The position numbers and the translations under genes were made by a program. A DNA stretch of 64,000 nucleotides, taken from NCBI RefSeq assembly GCF_011075055.1, contig NC_058150.1, positions 14,599,408 to 14,663,407 on the forward strand. Reading direction: 5' to 3'. The stretch is from Mangifera indica. Taxonomy: Eukaryota > Streptophyta > Magnoliopsida > Sapindales > Anacardiaceae. This document shows positions 1-12,558 of the stretch, piece after piece (within the stretch, counting starts at the first letter, position 1; every line of letters starts with the position of its first letter). The notes below the pieces were generated by a model, which worked only from the letters and a program-made list of their open reading frames with translations, did no database searches and had not been told where the DNA came from.

Positions 1-724
1 CAAGAGCCAAATGGTAAGCTTTTATAAGAAGAGTAGTATTATAATATACAAACAATAATATATTATTATATAATTGAATAATTTTAAATTAAATAAAATA
101 ACACACAATCACAAAATAACATGTTATTATGTGTACATCAATTTACTCATCGTTTATGTATATGGTTTTATTATTATTAAAAATCAGAAATAAATTACTA
201 AAGTTTAGAGACACCATTTCAAATTAATTACTATATTTGGTTTTTTATTCTTTCCTAATTTAGTTTGATGATTTCCTTGTGTAGCTTGATTTTCCAAAAC
301 TAGTTAATTGCAAACTATGCATTTTATATGGAAGAAATTAGACAAGTTATCTTCTATACGTAAAGATAAGTACTCATGTGGTCATCTTTATGGAAAGATA
401 AATACCTTTAATTTGACACAGTTAGTTACGTTGTCATCTTGTTGTAAAAATGAGTTAATAAATACTCATTAAAATGGTCATAAAGCTAATATTATTTAAA
501 CTTCCCTTCTTCACCTAACAACAATAAAATATCTGATTAGGATGTGTGAAAAATCAACAACAATCCAAATTAAAAATAAAATATATGTATTTTCCCATTT
601 GGGGGAGAGTGTTCGAAACCAGAAAAAATTTTCCTAAATTTAGAAATATAATTTCAAATTAATTACTATATATATTTTGTATTTTGCTCTTTCCAGTTTT
701 AGTCAGTCTAAACTAATTTATTGT

Positions 725-728
<4 letters not shown>
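1..728. other. AT-rich stretch without a recognisable gene
   Basis: No open frame with family resemblance was seen on either strand. The 3' exons of the MLO relic on the minus strand would be expected here, but I could not find the next conserved MLO exon in 1-1094. Confidence 0.5.

Positions 729-809
<81 letters not shown>
729..809. repeat. (TA)n microsatellite
   Basis: About 80 bp of uninterrupted TA dinucleotides, one of three long TA tracts in the window (also near 1342-1423 and 41999-42102). Confidence 0.95.
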
Positions 810-812
<3 letters not shown>

Positions 813-1341
813 CCAATACTATAAAATAAATTAAGCAAGAATTATTTAATTTCTCAATTGTTATTTCATATCATTTCATTAATGTATTTCATCAATTTTC
901 ATGGCCCAAAAAAAGAAAAACAACTACCAATAAGTTATAACTCTTTTTCATTCCTTCTCTCAAAAAACACACTTACAAAGTGATATGTTGTGTGCAGACC
1001 AAGACAATAATATATTTAAAAATCAGCAATTACTCCAACTAATCTTTTAACTCCTCAGAATAGAGATAATCTATGCTCTTAGTAATTTAATTACCTTGGC
1101 GGTGCGGTATTGGTTATTAGTGGAGGCGTCCGCAAGAAGGCGACGACCGGTGCCATGAGGAGCAATGAATGAGAAGGAGGATTGAAAATGGCCAGTGGTT
1201 GAAGAATCCATCTTTTCATCTTTCTTGCAAGGCATCCATTTAGTGGCTAAGTCCTTTGGTATGCAGATTCTGGCAAGACTTCCTTGAAACAATGTCATTG
1301 ACAGTGAAATGAACCCCAACAACAGCAACTCTGCACCCACC

Positions 1342-1356
1342 ATTATACATACATAC

Positions 1357-1423
<67 letters not shown>
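1342..1423. repeat. (TA)n microsatellite with ACAT interruptions
   Basis: TA-rich simple repeat in the intron before MLO-relic exon 3, just left of the inserted MITE. It makes spurious reading frames of alternating I and Y residues on both strands. Confidence 0.9.
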
Positions 1424-1424
<1 letters not shown>

Positions 1425-1449
1425 CTCAAACTTTAAACAAATATATTTA

Positions 1450-1944
1450 GGCCAAACGACTATTTCCCACCCAAGGTTTGATGTTTTCTCAAATGTCCTC
1501 CCTTTAACTATAGAAACACCAAACACTCATCCATGGCCGGTTAAATATAAAAGAACCCTAACGCCTAAAAATTTTATCTCTTTTTGGGACCTCCAAATGG
1601 GAGGAAAGAGATCGCCGGAAGAAGAGGTTGTTTCGGGAGGGAGAGGCCGTCCGCAAAGGAGCCGGAGAGGTCGCCGGAGATTTCAAAACCAAACCCTGGG
1701 GTGAAACTGTCATTTTTTAAAACTTAAGTTTGGGACAAATTTTAGTTTTTAAAGTTTAGGGGGGCAAAAGAGATTTTATTTTAGTTTATTTTTAATATTA
1801 TAGAGAAAATGACGATTTTACCCTTACCACCGTTAAGATTTCGTTAAATTTAACCGGTCATTGATGGGTGTTTGGTGTTTCCATAGTTAAAGGATAGAAA
1901 TTTGAGATTGCAGTATACCTTGGATAGGAAATAGTCGTTTGGCC
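1450..1944. mobile_element. Non-autonomous MULE-type MITE, copy A
   Basis: The element opens with ggccaaacgactatttccca and closes with the imperfect reverse complement (...ggaaatagtcgtttggcc). It is flanked by a perfect 9-bp target duplication, atatattta, at 1441-1449 and 1945-1953; 9-bp duplications are typical of Mutator-like transposition. Compared with copy B (35645-36395), the inner part of the left arm is missing, so this copy is no longer a full inverted repeat. It lies in an intron of the MLO relic. It has no transposase coding capacity. Confidence 0.9.
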
Positions 1945-2224
1945 ATATATTTATGTACCATCTTTAATCTTTTGCAAGGCTTAAAAAAGAGGTTTCTGCT
2001 TCTTCTTCTTCAAGAGCTGTAAAACCAAGAAAGAAAATGCAGATAAAGGAAGAGAACAATTAATGCAGCTAATGAGAGACGAAAGATTATATATATAATT
2101 GACATGCCTAGCCAAGATAATGGAGAAGGCATTTAACGGAAAGAGAAATGACAACAATGACAGTGCAAACTACAGCAACAACCCATGTTGGAGTGTGCTC
2201 TAATGTTGTTCCTCCTCCTGCCAG

Positions 2225-4609
2225 GAGTCTGTTTTCCCATGAACACCGTACTGTGTTTATATGTAACTTTACGCTTGTTTAGTTTGATAATATTTTATTA
2301 TTAAAATAAAAATATCACTTTAAAAATAAATTATTTAAAAAATTATTAGACATAAATAATTATTATTTTTAATAAAATTTAATAAGTATAAATAATTATT
2401 ATATTTAGTTAGTAATACTTAAATGTCTTTGAATATAATTATTTTTAAATTTTTTATATTATTTATCATATTAATTAAAAATAAATTTATTTTTATCTCA
2501 AAAAATTAATAAATAATAATATAATTATAATAAAATTAAAATTATCTTGATAATCTTTAAATACTTAAAATAAAAATGATAATTAAATTATCATCTATAT
2601 TACTTATCATGTAAACATTAATAATAAAAGATTAAGAAATAAAAAATAAATAATCAAGATATTTTAAAAAAAAAACTCAAACCAAACTACCCCCACTTGC
2701 TTAGCTTGTAAGAATGTTACACGCGACTCTACGCTTGTACTTACATTTGACTCACCTGTCTTGTAAGGATATTATAATAGGATACCGTGCAATGCGAGTA
2801 TGAACAAATTAAAATGGAAAGTCCTTCACAAGGCAAAACAAAGCAGACTAACGGCGTCTAATTTGTGGGTTAATCGTTCTTTAAATTTCTTAGAGATATT
2901 ATTTCATTTTTTTATGACCCATTTCTCGGAGAGTTTTTTGGGCTCAGTCGTGGCTTGTTGACCTACAATGGGTTGGGCTTGGGCTTGCAGGTAATGAGAA
3001 GAAGAATATGGTACTTTTTCCTTTGTCATGATGCAAGAGGTACAAACTCTACAAATTCAACGAGTATATAGAGCAATAGTGGCCTGGGTATAATTCTCTT
3101 ATATTTGTTTAATGTGCATGGCCATTCGGAGAATAATTGGAAAGAGTCAACTCTCTTTCTTTTGCATGACACGATATTTAATTTAATTAAGTTAATTTTT
3201 TGTGTCTCAATGGCGGCACTCTTTTATAATACTTTTTTTTTTTTAACCATTAACGTTTACGGCTCATTTTGAGGTGGCTGACATTTAACAAAATAAAAAT
3301 CGCAGTAAACTTAGGCCAAGTCCAAGAGACAAACGTCATTGTTCCTTTTCCAAGTAATTGGTATAGGAGATAGCCTTAAGCTTACAGGCTCAAAGCTAAG
3401 TAAGCATCCATAGCTGCTACGTCTTAAACTATAGAACTTGACTGTAATTCTACAAATTCATCGTGTTGTATTTTATAGACGACATGGTTGTTAATTCCAC
3501 AAAAACTACTCGAAAACTGAAGTAAGCACGCATGCATAAATTTATATTGTTTTAAGATTAATATATCTTGCACAGATTGAAGCAGATAAAGTAAAAAACA
3601 CGGCAATTGCACATGCTAGAGACTCAGTTTGGGTTGGATTCATACTTGGTGGTGACTTAGAATGAATGGGACAGGCATCAGCATAGTAAGAAAATTAAGA
3701 AGATAATTTTATTCATTAATTAACAATTTCATCATGCATGCAACTAGTAAACGAACCTATCAAATCAGTAGGATAGGATGTTAACAAATATTAATTTTAT
3801 CAAATAATTGCCAACTTGGAGTAGCTTAACAAGATTTTTTTTCTTTTTTATAAATTAGCTAATGACTATAACACCCCATAACTAATATAAACATATAATA
3901 AAATTTAAAACTTTAAATAAATAAAAATCTTGAATACACAATTTTTTTTTTTATAACCTCAAAACATTATAACCAAAATAATTGTTCTCGACAAAATAGC
4001 ATACAATCAAATAGATACAAATTTTCTTTTTTTATCCTGTCTTTTTAGTTGGTCATCTTTTATTATTTATTTTCTAATTGTTAAACAATCACTCACACTA
4101 TATCAAACTCTAATACATAGAAAGTTAATGATGAGAGGGCGAGTCATCAACTCAATAAGTCAAAACTAAATGTGGTGTATACACACAAAAACATTTAATT
4201 TAAATACTGACAATGAAAATCAAACGAAATAAAATATTTAAGCATATAAAATAATGTATAAATACTAAAATATATATAAACTTTTCATATACCAATCCTA
4301 AGTCAAAAAATATTTTAAGACTCATGTCAAGTAATGTCACCTATACTCTTAGTGACCTAGCTAGAATTTTAGAATCATATATCTCTTGCTAATCTTAGTG
4401 ACCTAGCTAGAATTCAGAATTATACATAATGGAATAGATACTTCAATTGGTTTAAACTTATAGTTTCAGAGTTCAGAGCAGATATCCAGATACTACAAAC
4501 AATGAGTAAAAACCACGTATATATACAAAATTTTATGTCATAAATGTACCATAAGTAATCTTATTAAATCAATGTCTAAGTAATTAAAATTTGGGTAAAA
4601 TAAAAACTT
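2225..4609. other. Intergenic, AT-rich, no gene recognised
   Basis: Only short open frames without family resemblance occur (for example a 62-codon minus-strand frame at 3424-3612). A 22-bp phrase beginning tcttagtgacctagctagaa occurs twice, near 4348 and 4395, as a small local duplication. Confidence 0.5.
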
Positions 4610-5155
4610 TTACAGAAATATCTATATAATTTATGAAAATATTTATATAATTTTTTTGTTTACAAGAAACATTTACAAAAATATATTATAATTTACAAAA
4701 ACTTTTATATACATATAAACGACATATTTATATAACTTACAAAAATTTTTACATGAATCTTTTGGTTTAAAAGAAATGTTTATGAAAATATTTTATCATT
4801 TACGAAAATATTTATATATAAATAAAAAAAATGTTTATACAACTTATGAAAATATTTATATATAAATGAAACGAGCTATTCATATAACTTACAAAAACAT
4901 TTATAACTTATGATAACATTTATAAATACAAAATAAGTTGTTCATATAATACAAAACATTTAGAAGAAACATTTATAAATACAAAACGAAAAATTCATAA
5001 ACCTTACGGAAACATTTATATATAAACAAAATAAGTTGTTCATATAACTTATGATAACATTTATAAATACAAAAAAAAAATATTTATAAAATTTACAAAA
5101 ATATTTATATATAAAAAATAAAACATTTATATAACTTATGAAAACATTCATTTTA
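4610..5155. repeat. Degenerate AT-rich tandem repeat array
   Basis: About 10-15 imperfect copies of a phrase like ataacttacaaaaacattta with variable tatataaac or tataaatac spacers, at periods of roughly 30-60 bp. The repeat leaves a 66-codon minus-strand frame (4960-5160) rich in Y, K, F, I and N, which I regard as a by-product. Confidence 0.75.
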
Positions 5156-7476
5156 TGCATTCATTTATGATATAACGAATTGGAATCAGTGATAGAGTTC
5201 AAAATTGAATGAAAATAAAGAAAAAACGAATTAATTAAAAAAATAATAAAACCTAAAAAGGGGTTAGTGAAAAATTTTAGGTAATATTATGATATTATAA
5301 ATATATTAAACTAATAATTGTTTAAATTTAAAATAATATTATATATTCAATTTTTATACTTAATGAGAGGTAATTCATATTTTTTAAATCTAAGGGCGAT
5401 CAGGTGGCCCCCCTTGAGTCTGCACCTAATTGGAATTAGATTATCCAAAAAGTAAAACACTTGTAAACATCTATCACGTTTGGTTTTCTACATTGTGCTA
5501 ACATGTCCAATCCATACATGTTTTTTCATATTCATATAAATCCTAAAAAACCAAGTTAACAAAAACCCTAATTTTGCATTGTTGGATATGGTGATTTGAA
5601 TTCTAAAATAGGTATTCCAATAACAAAATAAAGGTTACACAAACATTCCACTCAAATCTTCAACATCGGTGTTGTTCCATGGATTTTCTTGTTTTTGGGT
5701 TTTTTCGCATCAATAATAATTTTATTCTTATATTCTGGTATTGATTGTTTTGTGTTACTTTGATGATTTTATTTATGGTTTCTGCATAACATGCCCATTG
5801 CATTATCTAAATAAATAATCTATCAATTTATTGATATTATCAAATGAGTATTAATAAGATTTTAATCATAAAATGACGAAATACAAGATGAGATGAAGAT
5901 TTACAACATTTAAATAAAAAGAAATAATAGTGTCCAATTGATTTGTTAATAAATAAAGTCGTGATCAGACGGTGCCGTCTTGGCTTGATATCTCTGAAAG
6001 CTACAAGTTAACATTGATAAAATTGTCTACCATATTATATTATATTATATATATATAAGGTTAGTGATGAATTAATTTTATATTAAGAAGCAATGTTATT
6101 TTGCGGATAATCAGATTATGATAGGATGGTAAAATACTGCCACGTGTTTCCATGTCATCAATTAAATTGGATGTTATTTTAAAAAAAAAAATTGATTTTG
6201 GAATTTTTAAATAGCAAGTCATTAATTTATGGTAAAAAAAATTGAGGGCCGCTCTTTGGTTTTGTTTCTAGAAACATTTGCTTTTGGAGAAGAATCAATC
6301 AACTCACATGGTTTGATATTTTTTAAAATTAGCAAATGGGTATATCGTATCGTATATGATATTTTCAAGGGTGGGTCCCATTTTTATTATTTTTATATTA
6401 TAAGACAGATAGATAGATTCATTTTAAAAGAAGTTTATTATTGTAACATCAAATCCTTTTACCCTTTTTTTTTTTTTTTTTATGTTAAGCAGAAAAGAAA
6501 TAAACTGTTTTTTAAGCAACGTGAAGCGTGGATAAAAAGCACTTAAAAAGAAGAGAAGAGAGAAAGGCAAAAGTGCTTCTAGAAGGATAAGGCAGGCTTT
6601 TTCTTTGGTCCCAACCCAACTTGTCCATTTAAATTAAATAAACAAGTAGACACTTTTGGTTTTTCCCAAAGCAATAAATACTGATAAATACATATAGAAT
6701 AGAATAGACTTTAAATAAATATTATATAGGGTTAAAATTTTGGATTTTTAACTTTATTTAATATAATTTTAAATAAGAGATAAATAATTATTTCTTCAAA
6801 GATAGATACCAGTTTGTTTTGCTACATATATATATTCAGGTGCATATAATTAAACCTAAATTTAAAAAAAAAAAAAATCTGAACTTCAATTCTTGCATAT
6901 ATTTTTCAATTCTTCAAAGAGACAATAATAATAGTACAGTTAGTGAGATAACTTCTCACTAACTATATTATAAAAATCCATCATACATACATAATTAAAG
7001 CTACTTTGAAAGGGTCGTATATAAATAATATTATTATATTTGTATATATTTTTTATTAACTTATTATTCAACCGTCTTCTTGTCTTGCCGAATTGTTATA
7101 CATAAATCAAATTAACTTTAGTTTACTTGCAGGTCAACCACGTTGCCCTCTCCACTCATCTACATAATTCATCGCCTTATTTTGGACTTTTGGGGAATAA
7201 TCAATAATTTGAGGTGTTAAATGAATCCCAATTCCAAAATTCGCTGAGAATGTCTATTCTAAAAAGATCAATAAAAATATATATTCATATATTTTTTAAA
7301 AAATATATAAATAATATATTATTATATAATTAAATAATTTAAAATTATGCATGATTGATTTTTTAAGCATTCAATATATTATTAATTTCTTCTTGTTTGA
7401 TACCTGAAAGTTGAGGCACATCTTCTTTATTATACAGTAAATTTTCATAAATGTTGATAGACTTTCTTTTAATACG

Positions 7477-7525
<49 letters not shown>

Positions 7526-8138
7526 TAGATTTATACTTCTATTCAAGCTATTTTTTTATTTTTTAATCCTTTTGGTTTAACAGTATCTAACCCAAATTGA
7601 GTTAGAGTTAAACCTAAGTAAAATTTTAGGTGCAATAACTAATTTTATAGTTACTCTATTAAGTAAATTAAAACTTACTCTCAATCTCTTATTTGGATTG
7701 TAATCAATGTTACAATTACTCCATTAAGCAAATAAAAAATTTGATTTTTAAGTAAATTAAAATTTTGATCTTACTCTCTTATTTAGGTCGTAACTAATCG
7801 TGCAATTATTTTATTAAATAAATCAAAAGTTTAATCTTTAAGTAAATAAAAAGTTTGATTTTACTCTCTCATTTGGGTTTTAATCAATCTTATAGTAATT
7901 TCATTGAGTAAATTAAATATTTGATCTTACCTTCTTATATGAGTATCTCATTTTTACTATTCAAACTACTATAAAATTATCAATATTATAATATATATAA
8001 TATATATTTGTTAACGATTTACTCTATAATAAACCTAACAAAAAAGTAAAAGTTCAAGTAAATGAGACCTTGAGTGTTCAAAATCATACTCTCTTACTTG
8101 GACACTGGCTCACTTTTATCATTTATATTGCTCTTTAG
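5156..8138. other. Intergenic, AT-rich, no gene recognised
   Basis: No coding region could be supported. Around 7590-7960 there are loosely repeated phrases (ttactctctta, gtaaattaaaa, tttgatctta) suggesting an old degenerate tandem array. The 105-codon frame at 6229-6546 has no recognisable domain and is low-complexity at its C-terminus. Confidence 0.5.
7477..7525. repeat. Compound (TA)n(TG)n microsatellite
   Basis: A pure TA run passes directly into about 12 TG dinucleotides. Confidence 0.95.
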
Positions 8139-8800
8139 TTGGATATTAATTAAAATAGGCAAGTGGATTCCCGCCTAAACCTTTTTCGGCAACAAATACT
8201 CTGTTTTACCTTTCTACGCAAATCATCTTTTTCATTCCAAAAATATCCCTAATCTAATTTTTCAAATTCAACGCATGACTTTCCCCGATTAATTGATTCC
8301 TACCATGAAAATCATTAATATTAGATTAAGATTAAATTATCTGAAATAAATAAAATTTATAAATTAAAAATGGGATTAATATTTAAAAAATAATTTATTT
8401 TTATATATCAAAAATAATGGATATATAAAAAACGATAAGTTTCTCTTTAAATTATTTGTAATGAAAAATATATAAAAATTTTATTTTTATAAAATAATTG
8501 AAGTGAATTTGGATATTTATAAAATAATCTATTTTATAAAATAATCTATTAAATAATATATATTTATAATATAATCTATTTTTATAAAATAGATTAAATT
8601 TTTTTTTTACAAAAACAGGTTATAGTGAATTTGGCAAGGGGTGCGGGTGCGTGTGTTCGGGTGCGTTCGGGTGCACACGCGCTGGTGCGTGCGTGCGGGT
8701 GCGCACCCGCACATGTCGCACCCCTTCACCAATTCCCGCACCCGTTCAGCAATTCCCACACCCTTTCACCAATTGCTGAACTGGTGCGGCAAGGGTGCGG
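8139..8800 (+). repeat. MULE-1 left long terminal inverted repeat
   Basis: About 650 bp matching the reverse complement of 18130-18784 with small indels. The outer part is AT-rich. The inner part (8630-8830) is GC-rich, built of gggtgcgggtgcg phrases, and contains the start of the GCACCC repeat family. Confidence 0.85.
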
Positions 8801-8974
8801 GTCACGTGGCTCGGTGCGTGCGTTGAGTAATGAAAATATAAAATTATTAAGAAATGTCAGAGATGCAATTCAAAACATCAACCAAGCCAGGAGGATCCAC
8901 AGTCTGGCCAAAACAAAAATTTTACCCACGCACCATTCACTGTCTCGAAACCGTTGTCGGAAAACATCACGGCA

Positions 8975-11900
8975 ATGTCGTCCGAGTCGTCTCAGGTATA
9001 TATTTATTGCTAACATTGATTCTGCTTTCTGACATTGGACGAGATTTAGGTTTTCCTTTCTTCTTTCATTTGATGCATCGATGTAGATTAGTTAGTTGAT
9101 TACAGTTTTGATTATGCGATTGATTTTGCTGGTGCGACGTTGTTGGTTTAATATATGCGATTTTGTTGATTGATTGTTGATTGTGTTGGTTTGGTTCGAC
9201 GTTATGGGAGGAGGAGGTGTTTATTTTGGAGTGCCAATTTGCATGTTGACACCGTTCACACACATATTCACACCACACTTGCAGGCACCCTCAACATATC
9301 CATGCACCCCTTAAACATCTTGCCGCACCCTTTCGGAAACTCACGCACCCCTTAACACTTTGCCGCACTCCTTTGCTTTTTCACGCACCCGTTTACATTT
9401 TGTAGCACCTCTTTCTTTGCCACGCACCCTTTTACATTTTCTCGCACCCCTTTGCATTTCCACGCACCCTTTCAGATTTTGTCGCACCCCCTTACACTTC
9501 CACACACCCTTTTGCACTTTCATGCACCCTTTTAACATTTTGCCGCACCCTTTAACACTTTCCCCATGCTTTTCAGATTTTATATCTCCTATTTGCAATT
9601 TGATTTATTAAACATGTTTGCAATTTACTCGATTATATTGATTGTTATTTGATAATGTTTATATTGATTGTAATTTTCCCATTGTTCTGATTTTCTGAAT
9701 ATGTTTGTTTTTGGGGATTTTAGGAAACTGGGGTTAACAAACGCCCTAGTGAAAAGAGGTACAACGAAGGCTATTATTTTTTGGCGAAATTAAAAGTTAG
9801 AGGTCACGTGGATACTGTCCAAGCAATCAGAAATTCTCTTACCCATGCCCACAGAAGAATGTTCAAAACATGTTGTTTCGGGCGATTTTTAAAGATGGAG
9901 ACTTTGAAGCATAGCTCCAGTTTATTGCATTCTGTGCTATTTCGACAAATCAACAAAGGAGTGGTGAGAGAGGAATTATGGTTTCGGCTTAATGGGGTGG
10001 ATTACAGATTTAGCCCTGTTGAGTTTGCTCTCATTACTGGATTAAAATTCAGTAGAGAAATAGGAAAAAGCAAGGTTATCAGAAAATCTTAATTGAATTC
10101 TAAGTATTTTGGAGGTACAAAAGTTGTTACCTATGGTGATCTCGCAGCAGTATTTAAAGAAAGAGCATGGATAAACAATGATGAGGATGCCATTAAAATA
10201 TCGGCCCTATATCTGCTTCACTTTGCATTATTAGGATCAGACAATAGAAAAACTATTTCAGAGCATATTTTACATATTGTGGATGATTGGGATACTTTTA
10301 ACTCGTATCCTTGGGGTACGATCGTTTGGAGATTGACTGTTAAATCTTTAGGTGAAGCTTTACAAAAACAGTATAACGAAGTTTCCAAATTATATCCGCT
10401 GTACTCAGAAGATATCCCAATATTAACTTACGGGATAAGAGGATGCACTTTAGCATTTCAGGTAATATTAATTTTTTTTAATATTTTGTGAGTCTATATT
10501 TTTTATTATTATTTTTATTTATAGTATATATATTTATTTTTTAATTGACAGGTTTGGATCTACGAGACACTTAATAATTTACAAAGTTTTGTGACTTGTA
10601 AATCGGTGAAGAGAATTCCTCGAATGTTGAGATGGAGAAGTTTAGATGGTCCAAGCTGGGAGGACATGGATCGTATTTTGAACTCTTCTGAAGTAAGATA
10701 TTATATTTTTCAATAGTATTTATTGGTAGTTTATCATATCTCTTTCTGAATAAACAATTTTTTTAATATTTTTAGGAATTTGTCACCCCTCGGTTGATTG
10801 CATCCAGAGTTGAGAGACAATTACCACATTACGAAGATGTTATGAATTACATTGATGATCCAGAAGATTCTGATACTATTCCTACCATTATAACATTTTC
10901 TTCTCCAGACATCCAACCTTGTGTAGCCTCCCCTCCAGATATCCCATCTGCACTTGTAAGTTGGAATACTCCCATTCGTAGGCGACGGAGTTCATTTGTT
11001 AGTAGTCCTATGCCATCAGCTATGTAGCCACCTGAGCGTACTGCTTTTATATCATCGCCTCCGTGGGCCGAAGAAACACATACTTGCATGCCTATGGGTG
11101 AATCTACCTGGATAGATGATGATAAATTTGATAAGCTTCAAGAGCTTCTACAAGGGTTTATACAAAAAGTTGATGAATGACTTGGAAACATCGATGAGCG
11201 GCAAACACTACTTGAAACACGTCAAGCATCCATGGAAGCTAAGTTATCATATCTTTAACAAACGGACAATCCGAACCCAACAAGCCCAACAGTAAAAACG
11301 GTATGTATTTAAACTATATTCTAACGTTACATATTTTCGATTAATAGAATAATATTATTTTGAAAATTAACAAGTGTTTTTTTTGTTATTTTCAAGATGA
11401 ACCAACCGAAGCACTGTTTGAGTATATTGACCATTTTGATATGGCTATCCAGCAAACAACAGATGTCACAAATGAAACTCCATTAGAGCACCGTTCTATT
11501 ACTCGGAGGACATTACGCGGAAGGATAATGAAGAAGGGTAAAACACTTCGGAGCCTATACACCGATCCTTTCAAACATCGTTGTGCACGAGAGGTGTATC
11601 AACCACCCTCTTTGGAGGAAGTAGAAAATAATATGTATGAATATTTGCAATGGTATGGAGACCCTCCAGAACCGGGTTTGGGCAATACTTATTTATATAG
11701 ACCGTGTGATAAAATTAAGTGGTGGAAGCTAATAACCGAAGATAACCAATGGTTGCTGGATCAAGTATATTAATCTGTAAATGCAAAAGTTTCATTATTT
11801 TTACTCAATATTTTTATTTATTTTATAATGTTTGCTCACTTGTAATATTATTTTACTTTTCAGCATATTGATAGTTATTTAGTGGTATTACGACATACAT

Positions 11901-12558
11901 TTCCGAATGCTAAATGGACTTGTGTGGAAACTTCGTTTGATGGGTGGTTACCACATATAATAAAAGAACGAGAAAATTATAAATTAGATAATTATCAATG
12001 GCCACGATTATTATTAGATCTGATCGAAGGGATAAATGATCCAGAGTTACATAGAGGTTATATCGCATGGGCTAACGTTGATCGGGTATGTATAATTTAA
12101 ATTAATACAAATATATTATTTGTGTCAGTATATTAGAAAGTAAAAATTTTACTTATGAGAATGAATTTCTTACATTACAGGTTTATATTCCGATCAATTA
12201 TGAATCTCAACATTGGGCATGCGGTGAATTGGATCTAAATGCATGGACTTTGACGATGTATGACTCATCGAAGGCATTTTTTGGATCTACAGAAAGATTT
12301 TTGGAGGCTATGAAACGATATTCTTATCTTTCGGCTATTATTAGTGCGACCAACTATTGGGAGTCACGGGGTTTGGAGCCAAAGTTAGATCCATTTACTA
12401 TTACTAGATGTGTAGATGTACCACAACAAGGCACTGCCTCCGGTGATTGCGGGATATTCACAATATATATTTTAGAGTATAAAGCAACTGGGAAGAGATT
12501 AAATTTTAGGGCCAAAAATGCTTCTTATATGCGTTGCGTTCTTGCATCCAAAATATAG
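8975..12558 (+). pseudogene. DUF1985-Ulp1 cysteine-protease-like gene of MULE-1 (broken)
   Basis: Seven proposed exons: 8975-8995 (start, MSSESSQ), 9724-10461, 10552-10692, 10776-11300, 11397-11764, 11864-12085 and 12181-12558. Exons 2-3 carry a DUF1985-type region (RRMFKTCCFGRFL, ELWFRLNGVDYRFSPVEFAL, LHFALLGSD). The last exon has the Ulp1/C48 core: HW in NYESQHWACGELDLNAW, Asp in TLTMYDS, and Gln plus Cys in QQGTASGDCGIFT, so the His-Asp-Cys triad is present. Ulp1 proteases remove SUMO; the role of this gene in MULEs is not established. Breaks: TAA at 10090-10092, then in-frame TAG (about 11025), TGA (about 11178) and TAA (about 11257) in exon 4; the exon 4 to exon 5 join is out of frame as I read it. 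The start was chosen because ATG...CAG|GTATAT gives a phase-0 junction as in MULE-2. Confidence 0.8.
9284..9570 (+). repeat. GCACCC minisatellite in Ulp1-gene intron 1 (MULE-1)
   Basis: About 12-13 units of roughly 20-22 bp with consensus cgcaccctttnncattttgc. The array lies in intron 1 (8996-9723) of the Ulp1-like gene. It keeps reading frames open on both strands, but they are repeat by-products. The same motif recurs at 17640-18190 at the other end of the element. Confidence 0.9.

Larger units (their letters stand above)
1095..2224 (-). pseudogene. MLO-like: MLO-family seven-transmembrane protein, N-terminal relic
   Basis: Three minus-strand exons line up with the N-terminus of plant MLO proteins (plasma-membrane seven-helix proteins, some of them powdery-mildew susceptibility factors). 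Exon 1 (2224-2108) encodes GGGTTLEHTPTWVVAVVC and the first hydrophobic helix. Exon 2 (2016-1959) encodes KKKKQKPLF followed by ALQKIKD. Exon 3 (1330-1095) encodes ELLLLGFISLSMTLFQG, then ICIPKDLATKWMPC and RRLLA. Splice phases join correctly (G|AG between exons 2 and 3; donor AAG|GTAATT after exon 3). Damage is clear: CTG stands where the start ATG is expected (2224-2222), TAG ends exon 1 (2108-2110) beside a GC donor, and TAA (1981-1983) interrupts exon 2. A 495-bp MULE-type MITE (1450-1944) and a TA tract lie in the intron before exon 3. No later MLO exons were found down to position 1. The family is recognised from memory of MLO motifs. Confidence 0.85.

Noticed and set aside
1071..1526. 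151-codon minus-strand frame with long I/Y alternation
   Set aside because: Only its C-terminal part (1095-1330) is genuine MLO exon; the rest reads through a TA microsatellite and the MITE end.
6229..6546. 105-codon plus-strand frame as a gene
   Set aside because: No recognisable domain, AT-driven composition and a phenylalanine run from a poly-T tract.
8625..9611. Several overlapping frames of 60-135 codons on both strands
   Set aside because: They arise from GC-rich TIR and minisatellite sequence. The real first exon of the Ulp1-like gene is the 21-bp piece 8975-8995, supported by the matching arrangement in MULE-2.
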